64,000 nucleotides of DNA. It comes from Ancylomarina subtilis (lineage in GTDB: Bacteria; Bacteroidota; Bacteroidia; Bacteroidales; Marinifilaceae). The notes beneath the pieces were generated by a model. That model did not search any database, had not been told where the DNA came from, and was given only the letters and a program-made list of their open reading frames with translations. Positions 46,899-56,377 of the stretch are shown here, one piece after another. Location of the stretch: assembly GCF_004217115.1 (NCBI RefSeq), contig NZ_SHKN01000001.1:809781-873780 (forward strand), written 5' to 3'. Made by a program: the position numbers and the translations under genes. Each line of letters opens with the position of its first letter. Within the stretch, counting starts at the first letter, position 1.

Positions 46899-48701
46899 TT
46901 ACTTTTTCTTTTCACGAGTCGTAAAACGAGTAGATACTTCATCGTTGTTAATTTCCTTCGTCAATGATTCAATCATATTTACAGGAACATCAAACAAATC
47001 AACAACAATTAAACCATCTAAACAGTCGTTAAAATTAGGGTCAATATTAAAACCAACAATCTTTGCATTTAAGGAAATATACTTCTTAAGCAAAACAGGT
47101 AGTTTATCGTTTGAAACTTCAAAATCGCCAATTAGTTTATCAAGCTTATTGATATCGCTCTTTGCAGCCTCAAGTAAGATATCCATATCGAGACCTTTTA
47201 CCTTAACTTTAAATTTATTGCGCGACTTTATAAACTGTCCCATTTCATAATCGAAATAGTTACGCATGATAAATTTAATAATCAGATCTTTTGATGTATT
47301 GGAGTATTCATTGCTGATACTCACAGGACCAATTAAATAACGGCACTCAGGGTTCTTAAGTAAAAAGTACATAATCCCCTTCCACAACAGAAAAAGTGGC
47401 ATCGGTTTTCTCTGATATTCTTTAACAATGAAAGATCGTCCAAGTTCAATCGATTCGCTTAAAACTGGCTGAAACGCTTTCTTCATCTTAAATAAAGATT
47501 GAAGATAAAAACCTTTCAATCCATATTTCTCAAGAATTTCCTTACCCTTTCCTACCCGATAAGCACCTACAATTTTATGATTTTCCTCATCCCAAATAAA
47601 GAGTTGATGGTAATACAAATCATACTCATCCACATCAATGCTTTGATTGGTGCCTTCACCAACTTCGCGGAAAGTAATTTCTCTTAAACGACCAATTTCA
47701 TTTAAAACATTAGGAATATCATCAGAAGGCGCACAGTAAACTGAAAAGTTTCTGGATTTAAACAGAAGATGATCAGATAAGTTCGCAACTTCCTTACTGA
47801 TTAACTCAGTATCAACTGCTGGAATAACATCTTCAGCCTTTTTCTTTTTAGACGCTGACTTATTCTCATAAAACTTTTTCACCTCAACAGCACTACCCAA
47901 CATATAGGTCTTCGCTCTTAAAAAACGACCGTACTGATTGATATCAGTAAATCCTTTTTGATCTTTAACCGAAATTGGATTTCCAATGCGAATACGAATG
48001 GTTTTGTTCTTTTTATTCAATAATTCAGATGGTAATTTCACTGTTCTCAAAACAGGATGAATCATACCCATCAGGTAAAAGATCAAACTATTACTTCCCT
48101 GAAAGTGAATTGGAATCACAGGTACTTCAGCTTTCTTAATAAATTTCAAAATTGACGGTTGCCATTGCTTATCGGTAATATTTTTCGATTCTGACTGATA
48201 AGCAGACACTTCCCCGGCAGGAAAAATCCCCAAAGGAGCCCCATCACTCATATGACGTAAACCTTCTTTTATTCCCCCCATACTTGAAGCAACACCTTTT
48301 CTATCTTCAAATGGATTGACACCAAGAAAACAATTCTTTAACGGCTCAATCTTTTGAAGAAGGAAATTTGCCATTACCTTAAAATCCGGACGGATATCGC
48401 TAAGAAGTTTTATTAATAAAATTCCATCGATCCCCCCAAAAGGGTGATTGGAAATACTGATAAAACTTCCATCTAAAGGAATACGCTTCAACTCTTCCTC
48501 ATCAAATTCAAACTTGATTCCCAGGTCATCAATTAAACCATCAATAAATTCGACACCCGTTTTTTCGCAATTTGCAGAATACAGATCGTTCAATTTATTT
48601 AACCGCAAAATATACATTAACAGCTTGGCAAAACTCTCTCCTCCAAACCAATTTAAACTCTCACTAGCTTTTAACAAATCCTTGGGATCAACCAATTTCA
48701 T
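46899..48701 (-). CDS. OlsF-like bifunctional aminolipid synthase (PlsC-type acyltransferase plus GNAT N-acyltransferase)
   Basis: The 600-residue protein has an N-terminal lysophospholipid acyltransferase domain with ISISNHPFGGIDGI (His86 and Asp92) and GIFPAGEVSAY (about 158-168), then a C-terminal OlsB-like acetyltransferase-fold domain (about 310-540) with REITFREVGEGTN, LYYHQLFIWDEENHKIVGAYR (read in part) and ELGRSFIVKEYQRK. This is the layout of OlsF, where the C-terminal half N-acylates ornithine and the N-terminal half adds the second acyl chain. Bacteroidota also make glycine lipids with separate homologues, so ornithine versus glycine is undecided. Confidence 0.82.
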   Translation of the reverse strand: MKLVDPKDLLKASESLNWFGGESFAKLLMYILRLNKLNDLYSANCEKTGVEFIDGLIDDLGIKFEFDEEELKRIPLDGSFISISNHPFGGIDGILLIKLLSDIRPDFKVMANFLLQKIEPLKNCFLGVNPFEDRKGVASSMGGIKEGLRHMSDGAPLGIFPAGEVSAYQSESKNITDKQWQPSILKFIKKAEVPVIPIHFQGSNSLIFYLMGMIHPVLRTVKLPSELLNKKNKTIRIRIGNPISVKDQKGFTDINQYGRFLRAKTYMLGSAVEVKKFYENKSASKKKKAEDVIPAVDTELISKEVANLSDHLLFKSRNFSVYCAPSDDIPNVLNEIGRLREITFREVGEGTNQSIDVDEYDLYYHQLFIWDEENHKIVGAYRVGKGKEILEKYGLKGFYLQSLFKMKKAFQPVLSESIELGRSFIVKEYQRKPMPLFLLWKGIMYFLLKNPECRYLIGPVSISNEYSNTSKDLIIKFIMRNYFDYEMGQFIKSRNKFKVKVKGLDMDILLEAAKSDINKLDKLIGDFEVSNDKLPVLLKKYISLNAKIVGFNIDPNFNDCLDGLIVVDLFDVPVNMIESLTKEINNDEVSTRFTTREKKK

Positions 48702-48985
48702 GCGTAATTATTTAATATTAATATGGCTTATAGATGTAGATTTCCAATCTATTATCTACAAAAACATGATTCCTAAGAATATGTATTCCACGTGTAATTT
48801 CTTATCTCAATTCTCAAAAAAAGAAGACTGAACACATTCAATCCCCACCAGAAAGAATCTATTTCAAACCAACAGTAAAAATGATAAAAACACCATTCCC
48901 AGCCAGATACAAAGTAGATCTCAGTCGTTTTTCAATCGAGTAAAAATAGCATTAATTCTCATAATAAATCAACATTCCTAATATT

Positions 48986-49822
48986 TTATATACCCACATC
49001 ATTCCACTTCCCTTTATCATAAATACGAATGCTATCATAACCAGATTCTTTCAGCATTTCAGAGGCCTCGTCAAAATACAACAATAATTCATCGGGATGA
49101 TGTGCATCGGTGCTTATCGTCATTGGAATTTGGTTTTTAAAACAAGCTCTCGCAAAATTTAAATCAGGATAAAAAGCCGGCGATTTTTTTGTGTAAAGAC
49201 CACGGGTATTAATCTCAACAATACAATCCGTCTCTTTTATAACAGCAATCGTTTCTTTCAATAAATCCTGATACCATTTTTCATCTTCAGAAAAGTATCG
49301 ACCTTTATTGTTCATCTTAATCTTATCGATATGCCCTATGATATCAGGCTTCTGAACAAGGATCATTTCGTTGACTTGTGAAAAATAATCTGCAACCATT
49401 TTTTTAATATCCCCCTGATATAAGCATTCCAGTCCGTGCGAATAATTCGTATCCGGTCCATCTAAAAATAAAAATTCATGATCAACAGGTGATTGAATCA
49501 GATGCACTGAACCGATCGTATAATCCAGGCCCAAAGTCTCTTTTACCTGGGCAAAAGGCTTGGTTATACCTGGAATATAATCCAACTCTAATGAAAGATA
49601 AACATCAATCTCATTTTGATATTTTTCTGACAAAGCCCTGATCTCACTCACATAATTGTTTAACTGATTCTCCGCCATATTCCAGGAAACCTCAACTGGA
49701 AAAGGGGCATGTGAAGAAAAACCAACAGATTTCATTTGTAATTCAATGGCACGCTGAATAAAAGCCTCTGCTTTAGCCTTCCCATCACAATAGTTTGTAT
49801 GAGTATGATATGAAAAATACAT
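48986..49822 (-). CDS. hisK: PHP-family histidinol-phosphatase
   Basis: The 278-residue protein starts with the PHP metal motif YHTHTNYCDGKA, followed by GFSSHAPFP, LSLELDYIPG, GSVHLI, IIGHIDKIK, EINTRGL and STDAHHPDEL, which together hold the trinuclear metal site. This fits the HisJ/HisK family, which dephosphorylates L-histidinol phosphate in histidine synthesis. No other his genes are adjacent, which is common in organisms with this phosphatase type. A related PHP phosphatase with another substrate remains possible. Confidence 0.85.
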   Translation of the reverse strand: MYFSYHTHTNYCDGKAKAEAFIQRAIELQMKSVGFSSHAPFPVEVSWNMAENQLNNYVSEIRALSEKYQNEIDVYLSLELDYIPGITKPFAQVKETLGLDYTIGSVHLIQSPVDHEFLFLDGPDTNYSHGLECLYQGDIKKMVADYFSQVNEMILVQKPDIIGHIDKIKMNNKGRYFSEDEKWYQDLLKETIAVIKETDCIVEINTRGLYTKKSPAFYPDLNFARACFKNQIPMTISTDAHHPDELLLYFDEASEMLKESGYDSIRIYDKGKWNDVGI

Positions 49823-50039
49823 TATAATTAAAGTTCAAATTTTATTAAAAGATACCAGGTCACCAAAGATAATAGATCGTCATAGCTCTGGTATAAATTA
49901 ATGCTTCTTTAAAATCTTTATAAATAAAGTAGTAACTTTGCGCCAAAGTTCAAAAACAACAGGTTTTACCCTTCTCGATAAAATTTGGGCCCTGTTTAGA
50001 ATATATCGAGCTGTTTGCTTTTTGCAATACAACTTGTCA

Positions 50040-51899
50040 ATGAAAAGAATCAAGATGAAAGACGAGATATCAGGAAGATACAATCAATGGTTACCAACTT
50101 CGGCAAAAGAAGTGAAAGAAAGAGGCTGGGAAGAGCTGGATGTTATTTTATTTAGTGGTGATGCCTATGTTGATCACCCCTCATTCGGTGCTGCCGTAAT
50201 TGGTCGAATACTGGAGAGTGCTGGATTAAAAGTAGCCATTGTTCCTCAACCTAACTGGCGTGATGATTTACGCGATTTTAAAAAGTTGGGACAACCTCGT
50301 TTGTTTTTTGGTATCACGGCCGGTAATATGGATTCCATGGTGAATCATTACACGGCTAATCGTCGTTTACGCCACGATGATGCCTATACACCTGAAGGAA
50401 AGCATGGTTTCCGTCCGGATAAACCCAGTATCGTCTACTCTCAGATTCTGAAAAAGCTGTATCCTGATACGCCTATTCTATTGGGTGGTATTGAGGCATC
50501 TTTACGTCGTGTCACACACTACGACTATTGGTTGGATGAACTAAGACCAAGTATTTTATGTGACAGTTCTGCGGATTTATTGGTTTACGGAATGGGTGAA
50601 AAACCCTTAAAGGAAATTGTTCGACTACTTAAAAAAGGCGTTCCTTTTGAAACCTTAAAAAATGTTCCTCAAACCTCTTTTATTGCAAAAAAAGGTGAAG
50701 CATATCCAACTAAGAAAAAGTGGGAAACGCAAGTCCTGTATTCTCATGAGGAATGCCTAAAAGATAAAAAGAAATTTGCAGGAAACTTCCGCCACATCGA
50801 AATGGAGTCGAATTCAATGTTGGCAAAAAAACTGGTTCAAGGCTATAAGGATTCGGAAGTTATTGTCAATCCACCTTATCCGGTAATGAAAGAAAAGGAG
50901 CTGGATGCCATATTCGATTTACCTTACACACGGATGCCTCACCCCCGCTATCAAGGGAAAACCATTCCTGCCTACGAGATGATTAAGTTCTCGGTAAATA
51001 TGCACAGAGGTTGTTTTGGTGGCTGTTCATTCTGTACCATTTCTGCTCATCAAGGGAAATTTATTGCCAATCGTTCGAAAAAATCAATTCTTAAAGAAGT
51101 TGAGTATGTAACTAAGATGCCTGATTTCAAAGGCTACCTGTCTGATCTTGGCGGCCCTTCAGCAAATATGTATCAGATGAAAGGTATTTTCGAAAGTATC
51201 TGTCAAACTTGTCGACGTCCCTCGTGTATTCACCCCAATGTTTGCCCGAATCTGAATACCAATCACCAACCAATGCTGGATATTTACAAAGAAGTTGATA
51301 AAATTCCCGGCGTTAAAAAATCTTTTATTGGTAGTGGTGTGCGTTACGACTTAATGCTTCATAAAACCAAAGACGAAGAGGTAAATAAAGCAAATAAGGA
51401 GTATGCAGTTGAATTAATTAAAAATCACGTATCGGGACGATTAAAAGTTGCCCCTGAGCATACTTCCGATGAAGTATTGGATATCATGAGAAAACCTTCA
51501 TTCAAACTGTTTTACAAGCTGAAAGAGTTTTTCGACAAAATCAATAAAGAAGAAGGTTTAAATCAACAATTAATACCTTATTTCATTTCCAGCCACCCAG
51601 GTTCGCAGGGTGTGGATATGGCTGACTTGGCTGTAAAAACGAAAGAATTAGACTTTAAGCTGGAACAAGTTCAGGATTTTACGCCTACGCCTATGACTGT
51701 TGCAACCGTCATTTATTACTCAGGCTATCACCCTTACACCATGCAAAAAGTGTTTACGGCTAAAAGTAAGCAGGAAAAGTTATCTCAACGTAAGTTCTTA
51801 TTCTGGTATAAAAAAGAATATCGAAATGCCATTAAGACTGAATTGATCAATATGGGTAAAAAAGATTTATTGAAGAAACTTTTCGGAACGAAGGCTTAA
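50040..51899 (+). CDS. YgiQ-family radical SAM protein
   Basis: The ATG at 50040 (619 aa) or the one five codons later fits the family start QWLPTSAKEVKERGWEELDV; a TTG at 49938 is in frame but adds unrelated residues. The N-terminal domain has LFSGDAYVDHPSFGAAVIGR. The radical SAM core has NMHRGCFGGCSFCTISAHQG (CxxxCxxC) and later CQTCRRPSCIHPNVCPN, a second cysteine cluster. The protein is widely conserved; its reaction is not known. A terminator follows at 51921. Confidence 0.92.
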   Translation: MKRIKMKDEISGRYNQWLPTSAKEVKERGWEELDVILFSGDAYVDHPSFGAAVIGRILESAGLKVAIVPQPNWRDDLRDFKKLGQPRLFFGITAGNMDSMVNHYTANRRLRHDDAYTPEGKHGFRPDKPSIVYSQILKKLYPDTPILLGGIEASLRRVTHYDYWLDELRPSILCDSSADLLVYGMGEKPLKEIVRLLKKGVPFETLKNVPQTSFIAKKGEAYPTKKKWETQVLYSHEECLKDKKKFAGNFRHIEMESNSMLAKKLVQGYKDSEVIVNPPYPVMKEKELDAIFDLPYTRMPHPRYQGKTIPAYEMIKFSVNMHRGCFGGCSFCTISAHQGKFIANRSKKSILKEVEYVTKMPDFKGYLSDLGGPSANMYQMKGIFESICQTCRRPSCIHPNVCPNLNTNHQPMLDIYKEVDKIPGVKKSFIGSGVRYDLMLHKTKDEEVNKANKEYAVELIKNHVSGRLKVAPEHTSDEVLDIMRKPSFKLFYKLKEFFDKINKEEGLNQQLIPYFISSHPGSQGVDMADLAVKTKELDFKLEQVQDFTPTPMTVATVIYYSGYHPYTMQKVFTAKSKQEKLSQRKFLFWYKKEYRNAIKTELINMGKKDLLKKLFGTKA

Positions 51900-51920
51900 A
51901 AGCTTCTTTATTTACAATAT

Positions 51921-51953
51921 ATATCGGCAAAGCCTTTTAAGTTTTGCCGATAT
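51921..51953 (+). terminator. Terminator-like hairpin after the YgiQ gene
   Basis: ATATCGGCAAA pairs with TTTGCCGATAT (11 bp) around an 11-base loop. The tail TATTTAC is only weakly T-rich. Confidence 0.6.
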
Positions 51954-51988
51954 TATTTACATTAGATCAAAATTTATAATTTCCCTTT

Positions 51989-52714
51989 ATGTCTATCGTC
52001 TTTATGAAATTAAAACCCATAAGCTTTATTCTAATTCTTGTTTTGAGTCTTTCTTCGTGTACAAAAATGAAAGTCGATAAGCTAAATAAGAAAGGGATGG
52101 CCTTATTCGAGCAAAAGAAATACAAGGCAGCCAATCAGATTTTCTCTGAAATATTAAGTTTGGATAACAGCTTTCTTCCAGCCTATTACAATCGGGCAAT
52201 TTCCTATTCATTTAGTTCGAAGAATGCCCAAGCCATAAAAGACCTCAATCATGTTATTAAGACTCAAGGTTATTCTGAAGAAGCCATCTTAAATCGAGGT
52301 GTCATCTATGAAAATATGGGTAAATACAAAGAGGCTATAAACGACTATGATCGAATTCTTGAGGTAAATCCGCATCATTCTCAAGCTCTTCACTACAAAG
52401 GCATTTCGTTATATTACATTGGGGATTTTGATTCAGCTATTACCGAATACGATAAAGCCATTAAAGAAGGCCTTGACGTTTCTGGTGTTTATTACAATAA
52501 GGCTGTTGCCTTGGATTGTCTGAACAAATACAAAGAAGCCATCGCGAATTACAGCAAGGCTATTAAAATTGACCAGAAATTTAAGCAGGCTATTTATGCA
52601 AGAGGTGTGGCTTACTACAATATTAAAGATTTAAAACTGGCTAAAGCAAATTTGGAATATGCGAAAAAATTAGGACACCCTAAAGCAGAACAAATGCTAA
52701 AGAAAATTCAGTAA
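51989..52714 (+). CDS. TPR-repeat lipoprotein
   Basis: The 241-residue protein has a lipoprotein signal (ISFILILVLSLSSC; Cys at about 24 from the first ATG). An ATG at 52004 would give a tighter signal peptide and is a reasonable alternative start. The rest is five to six TPR units (ALFEQKKYKAANQIFSEI; AILNRGVIYENMGKYKEAIND; ALHYKGISLYYIGDFDSAI; GVYYNKAVALDCLNKYKEAI). TPR lipoproteins commonly act as scaffolds for envelope complexes. No partner is evident. Confidence 0.85.
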   Translation: MSIVFMKLKPISFILILVLSLSSCTKMKVDKLNKKGMALFEQKKYKAANQIFSEILSLDNSFLPAYYNRAISYSFSSKNAQAIKDLNHVIKTQGYSEEAILNRGVIYENMGKYKEAINDYDRILEVNPHHSQALHYKGISLYYIGDFDSAITEYDKAIKEGLDVSGVYYNKAVALDCLNKYKEAIANYSKAIKIDQKFKQAIYARGVAYYNIKDLKLAKANLEYAKKLGHPKAEQMLKKIQ

Positions 52715-52735
52715 TTAAAATAAATACAACAGCTT

Positions 52736-52771
52736 AATCCTGATTACTTATTCTGGTGATCAGGATTTTTT
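52736..52771. terminator. Terminator between convergent TPR and YhcC genes
   Basis: AATCCTGAT (52736-52744) pairs with ATCAGGATT (52759-52767), followed by TTTTTA. Its right arm overlaps the stop codon of the minus-strand radical SAM gene, so the two genes share a very short convergent junction. Confidence 0.8.
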
Positions 52772-53710
52772 ATACAAGCGACCTTGCCAGGTCTCTCTTT
52801 CGACCAATCGTTTTTCAAGTTTTGCCACAAACTGGTAATTTTTAATCCCCCACTTGGGTGCAATCAGCCAGCCTGGAGGTGCCTGATTCACAAAACGATC
52901 CAACATCACATCCGGATTTATCCTCTCCATCACATCAATCACAAAGTCAATATACTCTTCCATGCCAAACAAATGGAAACGATTGGGATCTTCCTCGTAC
53001 TCCTTAGCCATTGTTGTGTGATTCAAAATTTGCAACTGATGCAACTTTAAAGTTTCTATGGGCAAATTCGATAGTCGAATGGCATGTTCCAACATCAACT
53101 CAGGTGTATCATGTGGTAAACCATTCACCAAATGTGCACCAATATGAATGCCCCGATTAGCCGTAGCCAGGATTGTAGCCTCAGCTTCCTCATAAGTGTG
53201 TCCACGATTAATCGCATCCAAAGCCATGTTATTGGCAGACTCCACCCCATATTCAACTGCGATATAATAATCCTTAGCCAAAGTCTCCAAATAATCCAGT
53301 AAAGGTTCCGAAATGCAATCTGGTCGAGTACCAATCACCAGCCCAATTACTTTTTCATGAGAAAGGGCCTCTTCATACAAACTTTTTAAAAGTTCAAGCT
53401 CCCCATAGGTATTTGAAAAAGCCTGAAAATAGGCCAAATATTTTTGGGTTTTGTATTTACTCGCAAAAAACAAAATCCCCTTTTCAATCTGCTCTGTCAC
53501 CGATTCCTTTGGAGTACAATAAGCTGGATTAAAACTCTTATTGTTGCAATAAGTACACCCTCCTGTTCCCTTACTCCCATCTCTATTGGGACAAGTAAAA
53601 CCAGCGTCAATAGTCACTTTCTGAATGCGTTCAGAAAACTTTCTTTTGAAAAAACCAGGAAAATCGTTGTAACGCTTATTGTGTCCCCAAGGGTATATCT
53701 CTGTTTGCAT
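52760..53710 (-). CDS. YhcC-type radical SAM protein (TIGR01212 family)
   Basis: The ATG at 53710 (316 aa) gives MQTEIYPWGHNKRYNDFPGF; a TTG 16 codons upstream is in frame. The Fe-S motif is in CPNRDGSKGTGGCTYC, with the longer first spacing typical of this family, followed by FQAFSNTY, VIGTRPDCIS, VEYGVESAN and HLVNGLPHDTPE. The biochemical role is not established, although it is widespread in anaerobes and facultative bacteria. Confidence 0.9.
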   Translation of the reverse strand: MQTEIYPWGHNKRYNDFPGFFKRKFSERIQKVTIDAGFTCPNRDGSKGTGGCTYCNNKSFNPAYCTPKESVTEQIEKGILFFASKYKTQKYLAYFQAFSNTYGELELLKSLYEEALSHEKVIGLVIGTRPDCISEPLLDYLETLAKDYYIAVEYGVESANNMALDAINRGHTYEEAEATILATANRGIHIGAHLVNGLPHDTPELMLEHAIRLSNLPIETLKLHQLQILNHTTMAKEYEEDPNRFHLFGMEEYIDFVIDVMERINPDVMLDRFVNQAPPGWLIAPKWGIKNYQFVAKLEKRLVERETWQGRLYKKS

Positions 53711-53977
53711 AATTGTTTCGCTTTGCCGCAAAAGTACAAACTTATAAGCATTCTGCAACCTCTAGAGTTTCAGTCGTATTTATATCATTTCAGACGGTAT
53801 TAGCCCCTTCGTTTTAAAGATCTAAACCATTCACTTTTTTAACTGACTTAAATCATTGTATTATTGATATTTAAGAAACCACCTTTTAATAACTTATCAA
53901 AATATAAGAGAAAATCGAGTTCATATTGAAAACAATTTTTTATATTGCTCCTTCGACAATTTACAAAAAGCAAAACC

Positions 53978-55534
53978 ATGTTCTCAAAAAAAGACCTAAG
54001 CCTCATAAAAAAACGAGGTATGGACAAAGCCAAAATCGAAGAACAGTTAAAACACTTCGAAACTGGTTTTCCTAAAGTAAAGCTCATTAACCCAGCCATC
54101 ATTTCTGATGGAATTATGAGAATTGATGATGAAGAATTGAAAGTTCTGAGAGATCAATACATCAATCGTCCCAAAAAACTTTCTGTCATCAAATTTGTCC
54201 CGGCATCAGGAGCAGCAAGTCGAATGTTTCAAAAACTCTACGATTTCTTAAACAACTACCACGAAACCGAAGAAGATTATCTGGCTTACATGAAAGATAA
54301 ATCTCATGATGGCATGTTTAAGTTTTTCGAAAACATTCAAGATTTTGCCTTCTTTGTTGATTTAAGGGCTGCCTTGCAGAAAAAAAATATGGACATCGAA
54401 AGGTTACTTGAAAAGAATAACTTCAGAGAAATACTAAACACCTTACTCAATGCCAATGGTTTAAATTACAGTAATAAACCCAAAGGCTTGTTAAGATTTC
54501 ATAAATACCAGGACTATTCCCGAACAGCTTTCGAAGAGCATTGGGCTGAAGCTTTGCATTATGCGAAAAACTATAAAGGCACCGCTCAGCTTCATCTAAC
54601 CATATCTGAGGAGCACAAAAAACTCTTTGCCAGAAAGCTAAAGAAATCAAGATCTGCTTTTGAGAAAAAATACGATGGCAAACTCAAAGTGACATTTTCA
54701 TATCAGAAAGCCTCTACTGACACCATTGCAGTAGATATGGAGAATAAACCTTTCAAGGATGTTGATGACAGCTTATTGTTCAGACCTGGAGGGCACGGTG
54801 CTCTTATCGAAAATCTAAACGAACTTAAAGCAGACTTGGTTTTCATTAAGAATATCGACAATGTTGTACCTGACAGACTAAAAGAGACAACCTACCAATA
54901 CAAAGAAGCGTTGGCTGGTGTTTTATTAAAATATCAGAAGCAAATGTTTGAGTACATGAAGGAACTCGACAATCCAAAACTCGAACTGACTTCAGAAAGG
55001 CTTTTGGAAATGCTCAATTTTTCGGTCGACCAACTATGTATAAAAACGCCCAAATCGCTTAAAACAGATAACTTAACAAAACTTAGAGCTTATCTGCTTG
55101 CGAAGTTTAACAGACCTATTCGTGTTTGTGGTATGGTTGTGAATGAGGGGGAACCGGGTGGCGGACCTTTCTGGGTGAGAAATGCCGACAACTCATCAGC
55201 ATTACAAATTATTGAAAGTTCACAGATTGATCTTGAAGATAAAAAACAAGCTAAAATCATGGGAGCTTCAACGCATTTTAACCCCGTTGATTTGATTTGT
55301 GGTATTAAGAACTACAAAGGTAAAAAGTTTGATTTAACTCAATTTGTAGATCCTGAAACAGGTTTTATTTCTAAGAAATCGCACAATGGGACACCATTAA
55401 AAGCCATGGAGCTTCCTGGTCTTTGGAATGGGGCTATGGCTGATTGGAATACTATATTTGTGGAAGTTCCAACAATCACCTTTAACCCTGTAAAAACCAT
55501 TTTCGACTTACTTCGTGTTGAACACAGAAACTAG
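53978..55534 (+). CDS. DUF4301 family protein
   Basis: The ATG at 53978 (518 aa) begins MFSKKDLSLIKKRGMDKAKI; a TTG 11 codons upstream is in frame but adds a non-family segment. The protein has the string VIKFVPASGAASRMFQKLYDFL, resembling a nucleotidyl-sugar-phosphate-type loop, and KDVDDSLLFRPGGHGALIENL near the middle. The family is almost confined to Bacteroidota and its function is unknown. The glycine-rich GHGALIENL segment hints at a nucleotidyltransferase-like fold (inference). Confidence 0.85.
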   Translation: MFSKKDLSLIKKRGMDKAKIEEQLKHFETGFPKVKLINPAIISDGIMRIDDEELKVLRDQYINRPKKLSVIKFVPASGAASRMFQKLYDFLNNYHETEEDYLAYMKDKSHDGMFKFFENIQDFAFFVDLRAALQKKNMDIERLLEKNNFREILNTLLNANGLNYSNKPKGLLRFHKYQDYSRTAFEEHWAEALHYAKNYKGTAQLHLTISEEHKKLFARKLKKSRSAFEKKYDGKLKVTFSYQKASTDTIAVDMENKPFKDVDDSLLFRPGGHGALIENLNELKADLVFIKNIDNVVPDRLKETTYQYKEALAGVLLKYQKQMFEYMKELDNPKLELTSERLLEMLNFSVDQLCIKTPKSLKTDNLTKLRAYLLAKFNRPIRVCGMVVNEGEPGGGPFWVRNADNSSALQIIESSQIDLEDKKQAKIMGASTHFNPVDLICGIKNYKGKKFDLTQFVDPETGFISKKSHNGTPLKAMELPGLWNGAMADWNTIFVEVPTITFNPVKTIFDLLRVEHRN

Positions 55535-55552
55535 ATAGAAAATACAACATAC

Positions 55553-55597
55553 AAAAATGCCCCTCAAAAATTAAGTTTATGAGGGGCATTTTTTTAT
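55553..55597. terminator. Bidirectional terminator between DUF4301 and IspD-like genes
   Basis: AAAAATGCCCCTCA (55553-55566) pairs with TGAGGGGCATTTTT (55580-55593), with further T on the plus strand. Confidence 0.95.
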
Positions 55598-55612
55598 TTT
55601 CAAATTCAACTG

Positions 55613-56302
55613 CTAAGCAATCAGATTCTCACCTTTTGTTAAATCTTGCTCAAAGGTAATCTTGATATTCTTTTCATCCCCCTCAACAATATGAATAGCC
55701 TCATCTGGCAAATAATTTAAAACCACACCACAATCGTCGCTGGCTTTAAAATTTGGATCCTTCAACGCCAGGTTGTAGGCTTTCTTTATGATTTCACAAG
55801 GGAATGCTTGTGGGGTCTGAGCTCTGTAAAGAAAATCACGAGGAGGAACAGACTCAATGCATTTCGTTTGATTCAGTTTAAAAATAGTATCAGTACTCGG
55901 GATGGCAACAGCCACCGATTTCCCTTCAGCCAAACTCGAAAGTACATCGTCAATAATCCTCTGACTCACAAATGGACGAACGGCATCGTGAAAAATTAAA
56001 TTCACATCTTTCTCATTCTCGTAAGCTGAAATAGCTGCCAAACTGGAATCGCTTCGTTCCTTACCTCCACAAAGAATCTTAGTCACCTTTTTAAAACCAG
56101 CTTCACGAACAATATCCTCAACATCGGCTACAAAATTCGAATGAATCACCACACAAATCTCAGAAATACCAGCATGTTTTTCGAAAATAGCCATGCTATG
56201 CTCAATAATCGATTTACCGGCAATCTTAAGAAATTGCTTAGGCAAGTAAGCGCCCATACGCTTACCTGTGCCCCCCGCAAGAATAACAGCTACATTTTTC
56301 AT
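55613..56302 (-). CDS. ispD: IspD/TarI-family cytidylyltransferase
   Basis: The 229-residue protein has the CTP-binding start VILAGGTGKRMGAYLPKQFLKI, then CGGKERSDSS, FHDAVRPFVS, RAQTPQAFP, SDDCGVV and GDEKNIKITFEQDL. These fit IspD, which makes CDP-methylerythritol in the MEP isoprenoid pathway. The LAGG start instead of AAG also occurs in TarI-like ribitol-5-phosphate enzymes, so the symbol is a best guess. No CDP-ribitol genes are adjacent. It is separated from map by a terminator. Confidence 0.75.
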   Translation of the reverse strand: MKNVAVILAGGTGKRMGAYLPKQFLKIAGKSIIEHSMAIFEKHAGISEICVVIHSNFVADVEDIVREAGFKKVTKILCGGKERSDSSLAAISAYENEKDVNLIFHDAVRPFVSQRIIDDVLSSLAEGKSVAVAIPSTDTIFKLNQTKCIESVPPRDFLYRAQTPQAFPCEIIKKAYNLALKDPNFKASDDCGVVLNYLPDEAIHIVEGDEKNIKITFEQDLTKGENLIA

Positions 56303-56314
56303 TTCAAAGTCGGT

Positions 56315-56346
56315 TAAAAAACAAAAGGTTAAATTGTAATTTAACC
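56315..56346 (-). terminator. Terminator after map
   Basis: On the minus strand GGTTAAAT and ATTTAACC form an 8-bp stem with a 4-base loop, followed by TTTTGTTTTTT. It lies between map and the IspD-like gene on the same strand, so the two are probably separate units. Confidence 0.75.
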
Positions 56347-56377
56347 CTTTATCTTTAATTATTTTCTTATTCAGAAT

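Noticed and set aside
49938-50039. TTG-started extension of the YgiQ protein
   Set aside because: It adds unrelated residues before the family start, and an ATG is available at 50040. The same reasoning was used for other in-frame TTG extensions (batB, batC, batD, pyk, mccA, yhcC-like, DUF4301), but not for the carboxyltransferase, where no ATG exists.
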